A stretch of 64,000 nucleotides of DNA from Blastobasis lacticolella (GCA_905147135.1 LR990065.1:682001-746000); one strand, 5' to 3'; shown: positions 40,706-52,689, counted from the stretch's first letter. Numbers and translations are program-made. Notes: generated from the sequence alone by a model not told the origin.

Positions 40706-41339
40706 TATACTCCGGGATAGTGTTGTGTACCCTCAATTTTTCCGAATCTTGATATTCTGGCGTTGAAAGCGGTGATGACAATCCATCAACTCTTAGGTTT
40801 TTTGTTACTAAGATTCCAGAATTTTTAGCTTACGTAGCACCTGACCAAACCAACGAAGCCTTTTCAATATTGTCTTTCACACCACGACATCCTCGTTACT
40901 GACTGTGTAGAAGTATCTTATACAACATAGCAAGTATTAGCTATAAGATAAGGTTTATTCGTTTGTGCTAATTTTAGAATTAGATTTACGTATTACAAGA
41001 AGAAAATTATGATTTTAATTTTAATTTTTCAAATTTTCGTAACAGAGTCTAATTTCCATCGCACCATGAAATGTAATGCCGTAAAACTCTAAAATTAATT
41101 TGTCAACATATATGGCACAAACACAAATATATTCAAAAATGCAGAAATTTTCAAATTTGATTGTTACTTTGCCTTTAAAGTTATTGAACGATAAAAAACC
41201 GTGAGGGAAATTAGACTGAGAACACTCTGCAGGTGCCGTCTTCATGGGAACTACTTAATGTGTAATGTGCATCCGATACCCATCAAATTACGGGCTTGTA
41301 GAAGTTACCTCTCATCGTTGGCTGTCTGTGTGTTCTTTA

Positions 41340-41485
41340 CTGTCTGTACAGGTATCGGCAGTAAATAATACACATCGGCTAGTTTGGCTTCTTAAAATGT
41401 CATCTCTGTTGCACGCGTGTAAGTAAATACGAAGCCAATTGATTCCGAAACTAGACGATGTGCATTATTTACGGCCGATACTTGT
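41340..41485. mobile_element. MITE family N, copy 3 (best preserved)
   Basis: The left end GTACAGGTATCGGCAGTAAA and right end TTTACGGCCGATACTTGTAC are inverted. The match continues through AATA.ACATCG..TAGTTT and includes GGCTTC inside. Confidence 0.75.
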
Positions 41486-42324
41486 ACATTATGTAATGTT
41501 CCGAGGAACTTGGTGGCGAGGAACTATTCAACTTGGTGCCATTATCACTTTTTTGTCACCGCACGGAAATCCTCCGACGATGAGATAAATTTCATCCACA
41601 CCATCTGGGTACCTGATATTCAACTAAGGTACGGGCATCGCGAACCTTTTTACCGCACACGTGCAAGTTATGGAAGTGTGTTGTCTTTTCTTTGCACAAT
41701 ATCATAGGATTCTTTAAAGGGCATGTCTACAATACCTCAAGGGCCGGCACCGAATCCGCGAATTTTCAACCTTATCGTCACTTTCCGTCTGGTGAGTTGC
41801 GGTCAAATGTAAGCAATAAAAAAAGAGTTTAACAAAACATACATAATGCATACACAATTCGTATAGTAAAAACAATGATTTATACATTCAAGATAATTGT
41901 TCAATTCATAATTCAATATGTTGTAACAAAAAATCTTAAGTGATATATTACTACTACTAGTCTCAACTAAATCAAATGAAATAAAGCTACAAAGAGATTG
42001 CTTTAATTTTATTAAATAAAGTTTTTTAAGAAAAATTGCGAAGTGCCTTTCGAGGAACAATAATAAACATTTCCAATAAATCAGAACTATTAGTTTTTGT
42101 ATGAAATAATTTATACAAGTGCAAAGTTATATGGCAAAGTTTTCCGATTTTGTAGTGCTGCAACCGTTTATAAATAAGCTAAATGGAGAATAAATAGTTT
42201 CTGCACTCATTCCTTTCTATTAAAATGAACATTAAAATACTAATGCCACCCTTTACTGCAATACTCGAGATTAAGTACTTCATCCATAACAAATAATATG
42301 GATGATACATTTTAAAGTATGCTC

Positions 42325-42395
42325 CTGGTTTCCTACCGCCTACCTTTATTTACGAGTAGTCCTGTGACCATGACGTATGCAAAGGTACATAAATT
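42325..42395. mobile_element. Fold-back family F, copy 4 (fragment)
   Basis: GGTTTCCTACCGCCTACCTT, TACGAGTAG and TGTGACCATGACGTATGCAA resemble the arm and core of the copy at 59.2 kb. Confidence 0.5.
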
Positions 42396-42545
42396 TAAAA
42401 TGCATAATGTAATGTATATGATCGTTGACTTCTTTTGAAACTCTTGGTTTAAATAAATAATAATTTCTAATGCTATAAACTTGTAGGGCGAAATAGAGCT
42501 TTTAATGCGAACGTTCGCTCATTTTCCGTTCCATCCAAAGTCCAG

Positions 42546-43345
42546 TCACCATTTAGAAACATCGTCTTGGTTTTCGATATAGTCAAATATTTTTTTTATT
42601 AAAACTGTTTTGTTTGTTCGGTCTAAATTGTGGTTGGAAATTGTTTGGCATATTTTCAATTTTCCAGCAGGCTCCTCCTCAGTATGATTGCGTTTTTCAG
42701 AGACCCTCTGGTGATGTAACATTGCATCTTCTAAGTTTAACTTTAACGTGTTCTCTTCATCGCTGTAACTCGAGGACTCAAATAACTTTCTTATATTTGA
42801 ATTATTCGTTTCACCTGAAATACTGTCCTGTAATCTTTGGTCGTCTACCTGCAGTGATGGCAGATTTTCTCTATTAATTCTTCTAGAAGGTATTCTATAA
42901 AGCAATCTATTTTCGATTTGGTTTAACTTCAACAACGACTTCTCATCCGTTTCATTGTTGAAAGATTTTTGTGTAGTTCTAATTATGTCAATATTTTCAT
43001 CAAATGTTACCTGTGTATTAGTTACCCCAAATTCTTGTTCTTTTTTACTATGTTGACCAAACGCATGAACATATTTCAAAGGCATAAATGTTTCAGTGGG
43101 GTGAACTTTCTCTTCAATCGAGTGATTTGCCACAAACATCATAGCGATAGGTTTTCGCTAAGAATAATTATAGTGAGGGTGGCGTATTTGTTTATATGTT
43201 TGTTTATGCGTTCGTTTACGGCTTCTTCGCTCTGGATAATATCTTGATTCATCAGTTGATTGATCAGATATTGGTCTCGTAATATTTATACTTAAAATTT
43301 CACCTCCGATAACATTATTTATGCCTAGAATTGAGTTTCATAGCT
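42546..43345 (-). pseudogene. Unrecognised host coding exon (3' end of split locus), one in-frame TAG
   Basis: On the minus strand 42546-43142 is open for 198 residues, ending QDDVSKW stop; it is rich in Asn, Glu, Ser and Lys. The same frame continues upstream past one TAG at about 43158 into clearly coding-like sequence (GEILSINITRPISDQSTDES, RYYPERRSRKRTHKQTYKQ) up to about 43345, where LINE sequence begins. Alternatively an acceptor (AATTATTCTTAG) that contains this TAG starts a 612-nt exon at 43157 in phase 0. The protein is not recognised. It may be the same locus as the coding-like sequence at 50.7-51.6 kb. Confidence 0.5.
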
Positions 43346-43411
43346 CGTTGATTCTTAAAGGTAAACGGTGAACGGTCAGCCGCGCTCGTCGTACGCGACG
43401 AACGCATTACG

Positions 43412-43832
43412 ATGATACGATCGCCACCGTCTAGTGCAAAAAATATTTCGTCTCGCGACAAAAGTGATATGAATGGTGTCTACAAGTGTACGAGTTGTAA
43501 TGTTGTTTTGAATGAGGTGTTGGCTTTCGTTAACAACAAAGTGGACACACTTTCTGAAACGGCAATCCTCCAAATTTTCACAAGTGCATACTCCATTGAA
43601 GAGCTCGAAACTGCTAGACAGATTATTTACGCATTACTTGCTCCTAACAAACGACTAGTCACAAGGTAGGAGGGAGGCGAGCAGAAATGTATTCAGGAAA
43701 TCATCAAAATTATAAAGGACACGGATCCGGACTTTCTCCCAGTGTTTGCAGCCAAAGACTTAAATAAATTACCCCCGGTAACGTTTGACAACATATATGT
43801 GATGACTTTCTTGAAAGAAATTACTCTATAGA
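43412..43832 (+). pseudogene. LINE ORF1 N-terminal module
   Basis: Encodes NGVYKCTSCNVVLNEVLAF and NNKVDTLSETAILQIFTSAY, then after a stop near 43667 the end DLNKLPPVTFDNIYVMTFL. It is homologous to the nested fragment at 19.93-20.28 kb. The rest of ORF1 is deleted, since endonuclease sequence follows at once. Confidence 0.7.
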
Positions 43833-43834
43833 AA

Positions 43835-46022
43835 AATAAACTCACTAAATGACGATGCGTTCCTTGTCCTAGGCGACTTTAACGTAACAAACGCAAATTG
43901 GTATTATAACGCTGAACTCAACAGTATGTCCATACATCCCACAAATGACACGCTAGCGCAGCTAACGACGGAGTTTATGAGCCTGTCATCATTGTATCAA
44001 TCTAATGCTGAGTATAATGTAAACAATCGCTTATTGGACTTAGTATTTTGTAACTTACACATTACTCCTCTTACTAACACATCACCGTTGGTCCCGGAGG
44101 ATGCCCACCATAAACCTATTAGCTTTTATTTACCATTATATCCTCCCACTAATCTTATATCAAACAATACTGGAATAAAAATGTTTTTTAAGGCGGATTA
44201 CAATTCAATAAAATATGGACTAAACTCTGTGAACTGGGATGATGAGTTTTCTTCTATGGGGAGTCTGGATGGAATGATTGACTATTTTTATAATATCCTG
44301 AACAAATTGATTGAAGACTTTGTACCAAGTCGAAACTTACGCACTAACAGTAAATATCCACCGTGGTATACTAGGCCACTCATAAAACTAAACAATGAAA
44401 AATGTAAATTTCATAGGAAGTGGAAGGTTTATGGTAATAATGACGATTATCAAACATTTTCTATGTTAAGAACGCGTTTAAAGAAAATGGAATCTGAGAG
44501 TTATATAAATTACATACAGGAATCGGAATCGAAAATGTTAAAAAATCCGAAATATTTTTGGACTTATGTCAAAAGTAAAAAGCTGTCTGGAAACATACCT
44601 AACAAAATGACACATAACGGCAGAACTCTTAAATCCGGAAATGAAATATGCGAAGCCTTCAATCAATATTTTCAGTCAGTCTTCGTTCGACCCAGTAACC
44701 CTCCAAATATTGAACTATTTAACGAGACCATAGTCCATCACTCCACAGTTGACATCCACTCAGCCTATATAGATAGGAAAATGGTATTGCGCGAACTTGA
44801 ACATGTCAATATCCATAAGGGTGCAGGCTCGGACGGTGTCCACCCATTTCTTGTCTCTACCTGTGCTGCTGAATTACTGCATCCTATTTTTCTTATTTTC
44901 GAAAGATCATTATTATCTGGTGAATTTCCTAAGATTTGGAAACAAGCCTTAATAACGCCTATTCCTAAAAACAATCAAAGTGACTTAATCACACAATATA
45001 GACCAATATCAAAACTTTGTGTTTTTGGTAAAATACTTGAAAAAATCGTTACAGCTCAGTTATCACAAGCCGTTCGTTGTCACATTTCAGAGAACCAGCA
45101 TGGTTTCTTTAAGTCGCGGAGTGTTGACACTAACATGGTGTTATTTACGGACACATTATTAAGTGCCATGGATAATAACCTTCAAGTGGATGCCGTGTAC
45201 ACTGACTTCTCAAAGGCTTTCGATAAAATTAACCATGATCTGCTTCTAAAGAAGCTTATGAAGATTGGTGTGCATGGCAGCTTGCTAAGATGGATTGAGT
45301 CCTACATTAGAAACCGTAGTCAAGCAGTTTGTTTAAAAGGCTATCTATCTGGTTACCTGGAAGTGACCTCAGGGGTTCCTCAAGGCTCTCATATCGGTCC
45401 AGTTCTCTTTGTATTGTATATTAATGACATCAGCCCATTTTTCGAGAACAGTGACTACTTACAATATGCCGATGACACAAAATTGTACAGAATCATAAAG
45501 ACCAAAGACGACTGCCTTAAACTGCAGTCTGATCTAGAATCTCTTACACGATACTGCTCCACAAATCAACTATATTTGAACATCGAAAAGTGTAAAATAA
45601 TAACATATACTAGAAAGACTAAACCAATACTTTTTAATTACACTCTTCAGAATAACACATTAGAACGAGTTAAAAGTATCCGAGATCTTGGAATTATTAT
45701 GGACGATAAAGTGTCATTTAACTTACATAACTTACATACTTACATTTACCTCAATAACTATCAAGCCGAGTTAACAACGTCAGAAATTAATCAAGCTTAC
45801 TGTCTAATCATCAAAGAAATTCAAATGCATGAATTCAGTGAGGACATTCACCTTCTCCAATCAAAGGGTCACGTGCATACCAATAGCAAACTTTTGAGTT
45901 TGATCTTAATTATCGTAATCATAGTTACGAGTCCTATACGAAATCCCTTGCTAAGTATAAAATTTTGTCACTTTCTGACCGGCGAAAACAGTTTGACATT
46001 ATTTTTCTCTCAAAAGTTGTAA
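43835..46022 (+). CDS. LINE ORF2 (endonuclease end, RT) fused to foreign tail
   Basis: Open from the GDFN endonuclease motif (about 43868) through the RT. The ATG at 43926 is internal; the true N-terminus is deleted. The endonuclease ends with EDAHHKPI, sharing the HH variant with the LINE at 26.7 kb. RT motifs are GAGSDGVHPF, KQALITPIPK, YRPISKLC, VYTDFSKAFDKINHDLLLKK, GVPQGSHIGPVLF and LQYADDTKL. After DLGIIMDDKVSFNLHNL the frame enters BEL/Pao-like sequence and then the first copy of a duplicated 3' segment, ending at 46022. The palm is intact, but the missing endonuclease half and altered thumb predict an inactive protein. Confidence 0.8.
45745..45905 (+). mobile_element. BEL/Pao pol fragment inside the LINE
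   Basis: Encodes QAELTTSEINQAYCLIIKEI, QMHEFSEDIHLL and HTNSKLLSL, which fits the segment before the integrase zinc finger of BEL/Pao retrotransposons (LT..EI..A...II...Q...F...I..L ... V...SKL..L). It is fused in frame to the LINE on both sides. Confidence 0.6.
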
Positions 46023-46100
46023 ATTCCCAAATTGACTCACCCAGTCTGCTAGCCAGAATTCACCTTAACACAAGAATTCGTTTGCCCGTTAGACTCTCAC
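45906..46100 (+). repeat. 195-bp direct duplication, first copy
   Basis: TTAATTATCGTAATCATAGT to TAGACTCTCAC, repeated at 46292-46486 at an offset of 386. Only one mismatch was noticed (T at 46045 against A at 46431). Confidence 0.9.
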
Positions 46101-46101
46101 A

Positions 46102-46660
46102 TAATACAAAAAGCATTTAGAAGTTTGGGATTTATCTACAGAGTAAGTAAGCCATTTAATAAGACCTTAACGTTTAAAATTTTATACACTGCGTACGTTA
46201 GATCTTTCTTAGACTTTGGGTGTGTTATATGGAACCCTGGCTATCAATGTCATATTGATAGAATAGAAAGAGTCCAAAAAAAATTTGTTTGTTAATTATC
46301 GTAATCATAGTTACGAGTCCTATACGAAATCCCTTGCTAAGTATAAAATTTTGTCACTTTCTGACCGGCGAAAACAGTTTGACATTATTTTTCTCTCAAA
46401 AGTTGTAAATTCCCAAATTGACTCACCCAGACTGCTAGCCAGAATTCACCTTAACACAAGAATTCGTTTGCCCGTTAGACTCTCACGTCAAAAACCAAAT
46501 ACTTTCACACCCCCATTTCTTAAAAAAAACTATACACGTAATAGTTTTGTGTCTCGTACCCTTAACTTATACAATAAAGAATTGTCAAATGTAGATATAT
46601 TTAACACTTCTAAACAAAAGTTGTGTAACTCACTCTTCAATATTTTACTCGCCAATTGAA
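46102..46660 (+). pseudogene. LINE ORF2 thumb and C-terminus in original order
   Basis: Encodes HIIQKAFRSLGFIYRVSKPF, YVRSFLDFGCVIWNPGYQCH and IERVQKKFV, then the second copy of the 195-bp repeat (YKILSLSDRRKQFDIIFLSK) and the end SKQKLCNSLFNILLAN stop. This is what should follow the RT palm directly. A small deletion near 46290 shifts the frame. Confidence 0.75.
46292..46486 (+). repeat. 195-bp direct duplication, second copy (original position)
   Basis: Same sequence as 45906-46100. Here it continues naturally into the ORF2 end. Confidence 0.9.
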
Positions 46661-46926
46661 AGCGCACATATGTTTCTGTTTTCCGAATATGAAATAAGCA
46701 CATTATCTACCTCTTGATATGCTGTTGTACAGCTTGAACCCTCTAGCACACCCAGTAAATTTATTTAAGTTAATTTGCTCTTTTAGCATGTCTGGTGTAT
46801 TCACAAGGCTCAAATAAGTTGTAATGCTTTTGTTATTATTTGATATTCGGCACTATAGGTCGATAAATTGTAACCAAATTTTATTGTAACTACCTCTGTA
46901 AAATGACTGTTTGTGCCAAAATAAAT

Positions 46927-46927
46927 G

Positions 46928-46954
<27 letters not shown>
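46927..46954 (+). repeat. Poly(A) tail of the LINE
   Basis: 28 A residues preceded by AAAATAAATG. It marks the 3' end of a retrotransposed copy. Confidence 0.9.
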
Positions 46955-46958
<4 letters not shown>

Positions 46959-47170
46959 TGGCTACATTGCAAACAAGTTCTGCTCCAACAAGTACTCAGT
47001 TGTTTGAAATGAAAAAACATTAAGATGGAAATCGCCAGTATAGAAGGTTTGATTAAAGGAATGAACAACTACTCCCCACGTCATGACGTACCCTCATTAT
47101 CAACGAGAAACTTGCCTCCTCACTCTCATCGTAATGATGAGAATACTGGAAACGGGTAAAAAGGAATAAA

Positions 47171-47761
47171 GTGGCTAGTGATACCGCGCTACTTGAGTGC
47201 GTCACACAGATATCTATTGAGTCGGCAGAAGGGAGCGTAGTAGAACCGGGTGCGGGTGCGGAGTGCGGGCGAAGCGCGAAGTGCGCCAGCGACGGCACGG
47301 AGGAGCCTACAGCGGCAACGCTGATACCTACACCGTCTGCGCGGGGCGTACGCATGAATGAAGAGCGTAGTAAGGATACAGCTGACGTAACGGTGAATGA
47401 GCAAACGCGGACAATGGCCGATGCAGTACGAAATAGCAATAGGAAAGCAAGTGAGAATAAACACACGGATAGTGACTGGACTACGGTGCAACATAAGCGG
47501 AGTAAAATTGTTAATCGACGCGGAGAAGCGGAGCCTCAGTTTAACTTTAAGGCAATTGAGAGGACAGCTGCCCTATATATATCAAGGGTACATAAAGATA
47601 CTACGCCACAAGACATTGAAAACTACATAAAATATAAGACTACGCTCAGTGTAAAGGTTATTAAAATCAATACCGTAGAGAACGATTTCAATGCCTATAA
47701 GGTGATTGTGTTAATGAAAGATATTGATATATTTCTCAGCGACAAAAGTAACCAGCTTTAG
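47171..47761 (+). pseudogene. LINE ORF1 with RRM-like segment
   Basis: 196 residues from an ATG. It has a disordered Ala/Glu/Gly-rich start, then a basic DWTTVQHKRSK, then an RRM-like fold signature (ALYISRVHKDTTPQDIENYI, VKVIKIN, AYKVIVLMKDIDIFL). It stops before the usual RFREG segment, which follows in another frame (KFREGTYKIFP), so a frameshift ends it early. It would bind the element RNA. Confidence 0.6.
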
Positions 47762-47849
47762 CCTACGGATAAAGTATTTTGAAAATTTAGAGAGCGAACA
47801 TACAAAATATTCCCGAAAGATACTTTAAAATCGCAAAATTAACTAATTG

Positions 47850-50572
47850 ATTATGGATAATACAACAAGAAATTTTTTATCTTATATTTTGCAGGGACTA
47901 CCATCTAATCGCCTTTCAGGAAACATGACTTTTTCTCATGACTGCTAAACACTGTTCATGATCGTTTCGCTGCTCATGGAGTTTCAGCGATAGACGTGGA
48001 ACAAGGAATGTTACGGGGAAGACTGTATGGTGGAGTCGCGTTGATATAGGATAAGGCAGTTTTCCCATGCGCTGAAATAGTCCCATGCTACAACAAACGT
48101 TTGGCAGCTGTTATATTGGGCTGCGTAGTGTGCTGGTGTTTAGTATCTACATGCCTACTGATTGCCAAGATAATCTACCAGAATTTATTCATTGTTTGTC
48201 CAATATCAGTGCGATAATTAAAACTTGTGAAACTGAGTCAGTCTTTATTATGGGAGACTTTAATTCCCACCCTAGTATCTTGTTTGGAAAAGAGCTGCTG
48301 GAATATTGTGCGGAGGCTTCGCTATCGTGCATAGACCTAAAGTTGCTCGATGTAAATACATATACCTATGTAAGTGAAGCGAATGGCGCGTGCAGGTGGC
48401 TCGATCACTGTGTAGTCTCCGCGGCGGCCGAGTCCATTGTGAGAGATATGCATGTGTTGCGAGATGCGTATCTGTCGGACCACTTTCCGCTCGCAGTGTG
48501 TGTTGCATTTGACTGTATTAGGCCTAAGGTTATGACACATTGTCTGACAAGTACATTGATGTACGTATGGGGTGCTAGAGATAATAAGCAAATAGATAAT
48601 TATTCTAGGTTTAAATGTAATGACTTTAAATCAATGTTAAATTTTAATGGTAAATACTTAAATGTTTTATGTAATAATGAATATTGTACTGACTTTAAAC
48701 ATATTAATTTAATCGACACTTTTTATTGTGATATAGTTTATACGTTGCAATCGGCGGCAGAGTCCACGTTTCGCAGTAAGGATTCAAAACAACGTAAAAT
48801 TACTGGTTGGAATTATAATGTTAGAAATTATCATATAATGGCTAGACAAAAATTTTGCCAATGGGTAACATTCGGTAAACCTAAGTCGGGTTTTTATTAT
48901 GATGTAATGTCAGCGGCGCGCAAGGATTTCAAGGCTGCTGTGAAGTACGTACATAATAATCAGGAAAAAATTAAGCTAGAGATACTGTCCCGTCAAATCG
49001 AAAATAAGAACTTTGTAAGTTTCTGGAAACAGGTCAAACAGCTTAATCCTAGAAGTAGCATGGCAGTTAGTGTGGAGGGCGAGACTGACTTGAGAGGGAT
49101 AGCGAATAAGTTTAGGCAGTACTTCGAAGTAGGTTCAAATGCCATTAGACATACTGGAGACGTGCGGCGTGGCGCGGGGGGTTTCCATGTCACGACAGAA
49201 GATGTGGTGTCGGTTTTAAAAAGTATGAGGCGTGGAAAGTCTCCGGGCCACGATGGTTTCAGTATTGAGCACTTGGTATATGCAGGCGAGAGTATATGCG
49301 TAGTGCTGGCGAACCTTTTTAATCTTTGCGCGCGGCATTGCTACTTACCAACCAGCTTAATTCGCACGCTAGTGGTGCCAATACCGAAGAGTAAGACGGG
49401 TGACGTCTCGTGTATGTCCAATTATAGACCTATTTCTCTGGCGACGATTGTGGCCAAGGTGCTTGAACGACTCATCTATCAGAAGCTGACTTCGACACTA
49501 AAAATCGACGATGGACAGTTTGGCTTCCGTAGAGAAGTCTCTACAGACATGGCGATATTTTCCTTGAAGCAGGTCGTCAAACACTGTGTAACCTAGAAAA
49601 CAAGTGTATACACATGTTTTCTGGACCTTAGTCACACCTTCGACACCTTAGACCATGATCTGCTGTGGGAGAAAATGGAAACGGAAAACATTTAGAGTGG
49701 AGTAGTTGGACTGATGCGATATTTGTATCGTAATCAGACCAACACTGTAAGGTGGGGTAGTGCTGTGTCCGATGAGTTCAGACTGACATGTGGTGTTAGG
49801 CAGGGTGGACTTACCTCTCCCGACCTGTTTAATTTGTACGTCAATGACTTGATAGTGGAACTGAGCAGGACCCCAGTGGGCTTAAAGTTGGGAAATCGTT
49901 ACGTGAACAACCTTAGCTATGCTGATGATATGGTACTGCTCAGCCCCTCTATCAAGGGCATTAGAAGGATGCTGAAAATATGTGAAGGGTATTCTGAGGC
50001 TCATAACCTAATGTATAACGCTAAAAAAACAGAACTTCTAGTATTCAGGTCGGGAAAGGGACCCCAGGACATTCCATCAGTCACTGTCTGTGGTCAGCCT
50101 GTTAATGTGGTAAACAAGTTTAGGTACCTTGGCCATATTCTTACGTCAGACTTAAAGAACGATGCCGATATCGAGCGCCAACGTAGGTCGTTTTCGGTGA
50201 TAGGCAATATTATTGCCAGGAAATTTTTTTAAACTGGTAAAAATGTTAAAATTAATTTATTTCGGTGTTATTGTCAGAGTTTTTATACGTGAGAACTATG
50301 GACGGAGTATACGGTGGCCTCTCTGAACAGCATTCGTCCTTTAATAACATTTACAGGCACTTGATGGGATTAACATATCATTGCAGTGCGTCTGGAATGT
50401 TCGCGGAAGCGAGATTGGACACATTCGATGCAATTCAGAGGAGGCGTATTGCTTCATTCCTGTCCAGGGTTGGCACGTGTAGAAACTCAATTAAAAAAGA
50501 ACTGGCAAACAGAATGCATACCACCTGTATGTTTAAACGTTGGCTGTCGATAGCAACCTAAGTGTAGATAGT
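47850..50572 (+). pseudogene. LINE ORF2 (endonuclease, RT), several breaks
   Basis: The 5' endonuclease part (QETWLFSHD at about 47915) is frameshifted. From 48085 the frame is open for 503 residues with IYMPTD, FIMGDFNSHP, LSDHFPLAV, then RT fingers (RRGKSPGHDGFS, RTLVVPIPKS, YRPISLATIVAK, GQFGFRR). In-frame TAGs at 49594 and about 49693 bracket the palm motif FLDLSHTFDTLDHDLLW, and the frame then continues with CGVRQGGLTSPDLF and SYADDMVLL. A frameshift after 50230 leads to the C-terminal part (50265-50561). With only two stops in the palm, the copy is not very old. Confidence 0.8.
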
Positions 50573-50712
50573 AAGTTGACATTGTTATTGTTATAATGTA
50601 ACTGTATTATTATTATTTTAGTTTATTATATTATGTTTTATAACTAAGTACTATTGTACACATATGGATCATGAGTCTGAAATAAAGAACTTCATTATTA
50701 TTATTATTATTA

Positions 50713-51197
50713 AAATGGATATTTTATAAGATGTTTGCAATTGAGCGGCCCAAGAAATTGATTGGTATGTCTGGGCAGCATTTTGTAATAGTAAACCAAT
50801 GGGATTTATCACATTTGTTTTAGTATTTGTCGTATATGAATATGTACTTTCAAGTATTTCTGAAGTAATTCTCTTTCTCGATTGTTTCTTTCTTTGTTCA
50901 GTTTTTTCAATTGTGATATCGGGTTCAATTTTATGTTTAGACTGTCTATCAATACTCACGTCAATTGTTTGTCCTAATGATAAGTTTTGGTTTTCCTGTG
51001 ATTTATTATTTTTATGTTTTCCAATATGGTTAATATCTTTGTATTTAAGAGTACTATAATTATCTTTTTCTTCATCGTCATTACGCCAAACAGTTAACTA
51101 ACTTTTTTTTCAGTGGTCACTATATTTTTCACGATTTCTGAAGTTATCCTTTCGTTTCGCATTCATTTTGGTTAAGTCTATTGTTCACTCAGTTAAG
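50713..51197 (-). pseudogene. Unrecognised host coding sequence interrupted by the LINE
   Basis: The minus-strand frame reads KMNAKRKDNFRNREKYSDH, then two stops close together around 51110-51122, then VWRNDDEEKDNYSTLKYKDI, SIDRQSKHKIEPDITIEKTE, QRKKQSRKRITSEILES and NPIGLLLQNAAQTYQSISW. It stays open up to the LINE edge at 50712, so the coding sequence was cut by the insertion. An acceptor-like GTGAACAATAG lies at about 51198. It has the same Lys/Asn/Ser/Glu-rich style as 42546-43345. Confidence 0.5.
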
Positions 51198-51279
51198 GGT
51201 CCCAAATAATTTAGATATAAGGTTATTAATTCTTTAGATATAGTTTCAACTATAAACGTAATAGATCAACAAACATACC

Positions 51280-51600
51280 TCGACTTGCCATGATTGAATG
51301 AATAGTTGTCCTTTTTGTACATTAAATTTTTGTCTTCAGTTCTCTTGATACTATGAGAGGCGCGGATATCTGCAATGTCTTTTCGATTATTTATTCTTCC
51401 ACGGTTATAACGTGATTGTTTACTTTGATAGAAAGCCACATCATGACCGTGTGAGAAACCTCTTTTCCTGTTCTACACATCTTCCTTTCCTTGTCTTTCG
51501 AACCTGTCGTACTAGTATACAGACTTTCTGTGGTGCTGTAGGCGTTTATCGAATTCTTTTGGATGATTGTATTTTAAATGTTCCTTTTCATTGTTAGTAT
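51280..51600 (-). pseudogene. Unrecognised host exon with two in-frame TAG codons
   Basis: Minus-strand frame: HLKYNHPKEFDKRLQHHRKS, stop, YDRFERQGKEDV, stop, RGFSHGHDVAFYQSKQSRYN, RKDIADIRASHSIKRTEDKN, YKKDNYSFNHGKSR, then a donor GTATGT. Coding bias persists across both stops, so this looks like a decaying exon of the same locus as 50713-51197. The donor phase (2) does not fit the next acceptor (1). Confidence 0.45.
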
Positions 51601-51609
51601 GTGAGAGGT

Positions 51610-52060
51610 GCTTTTGTAGTCCAGTAGTTAGCATTGAGTTATGCCGCTTAAAGGTATCGTATCGATTCCGTTTCCTGCCCATGTTGACTTTGAACTTGGG
51701 TTACCGATGGGTCTAAAAATAAAGCGTTGGAGTGTCAAACAAATATCAATATATTAGGAATATTAATTAATGACATCATATTCATATTCATATTCATTTA
51801 TTTAGTAAATATTTTACACCGTCATACAATTATTATGTTCCTAAGATCCTAAGATCTCTGGATCAAATATGGAGTTACGCGGGCCAAGTCAGCATTCGAT
51901 TACAAAAGTAAAATCTAGCGACTATTTTTAAAACATTTTTATTTAATTTTAAATAAAACACTAAAATTCGAGACAAAGTTAATTGTTTCGTTAAGACAGC
52001 GTAAAAATTAAACGATAAAAGTGTGAACTCGGCCGCCACCTTAGCTACAAGGAAAGTAAA
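51610..52060. other. Stretch without recognised features
   Basis: AT-rich; no paired splice sites or shared repeats seen. Confidence 0.4.
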
Positions 52061-52065
52061 AAGTA

Positions 52066-52266
52066 TCAAACCAAACCTATTTCTGCCGAAGAAATAATTT
52101 TCCGGGGTCTAGCAGCTCTTCTGGCATTCGCAGTTGTCGCATTATATCTACGCGATAGAATTTGTCCTCCGTTATTGTAGTGTTTATTTGAATACGCAGT
52201 CAGGGCATCGACCAGCAATTTTTTATTGAGTGATGTACCCAATCTTGCAATGAGATGTATGACTAC
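52066..52266 (-). CDS. Host gene IV, terminal exon
   Basis: Minus-strand acceptor CTACAATATTTTAG, phase 0 in, 66 sense codons and TGA at 52068-52066. The peptide is VVIHLIARLGTSLNKKLLVD, ALTAYSNKHYNNGGQILSRR, then an Ala/Arg-rich basic end (NATTANARRAARPRK). It joins the exon at 53534-53615 in phase 0 without a stop. I do not recognise it. A basic C-terminus recalls exon F of host gene II, but no alignment was convincing. Confidence 0.55.
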   Translation of the reverse strand, partial: VVIHLIARLGTSLNKKLLVDALTAYSNKHYNNGGQILSRRYNATTANARRAARPRKIISSAEIGLV

Positions 52267-52689
52267 CTAAAATATTGTAGATTATTAAGGCTACCACACA
52301 TATCTAAGCGAGTCAGGAGCAGCACGTTGAGATACAGTTCTTTTTTTTCATTTTTCATTACCAAGAGTACCAAAAACTACCTAGGGTAGGTATGTTCCTG
52401 CCACCGTAGTTTTCTGCCGAAATTGACAACTAAGATGACGATACATCTATAGATTGTTCACTAAGCGTTGCCCCACACGATAGGATTCTACAAAAGGATT
52501 AGTGATATTTATTAATCCCTGGTAAGGGACAACATACGAACGATTTATAGTGCTGGTTTCAAGGACGAAATTAAAGCCTCTGCATTGCATTAGCCTTATC
52601 ACTTAGCAATAAAATTGGCGTTAAAGCTCCATAAAAGTATGACAATTTCTTTCAGCACACAGAAACGTGGGATAATACTGTTAATAACA

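Larger units (their letters stand above)
43360..46954 (+). mobile_element. Jockey/CR1-like LINE with poly(A) tail, rearranged
   Basis: A GC-richer 5' start at about 43360, a shortened ORF1, ORF2 with endonuclease end and RT, a 3' UTR, AATAAA and 28 A residues at 46927-46954. An internal rearrangement inserts BEL/Pao-like sequence and duplicates 195 bp. It directly abuts the next LINE. Confidence 0.8.
46955..50712 (+). mobile_element. CR1/L2-like LINE ending in (ATT)n
   Basis: Begins directly after the poly(A) of the preceding LINE. ORF1 (47.17-47.76 kb), ORF2 (47.85-50.57 kb, broken), AATAAAG near 50681 and an (ATT)n tail at 50693-50712. At its 3' end it borders a minus-strand coding-like frame. 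The clade is not settled; the RT motifs look CR1/L2-like. Confidence 0.75.
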
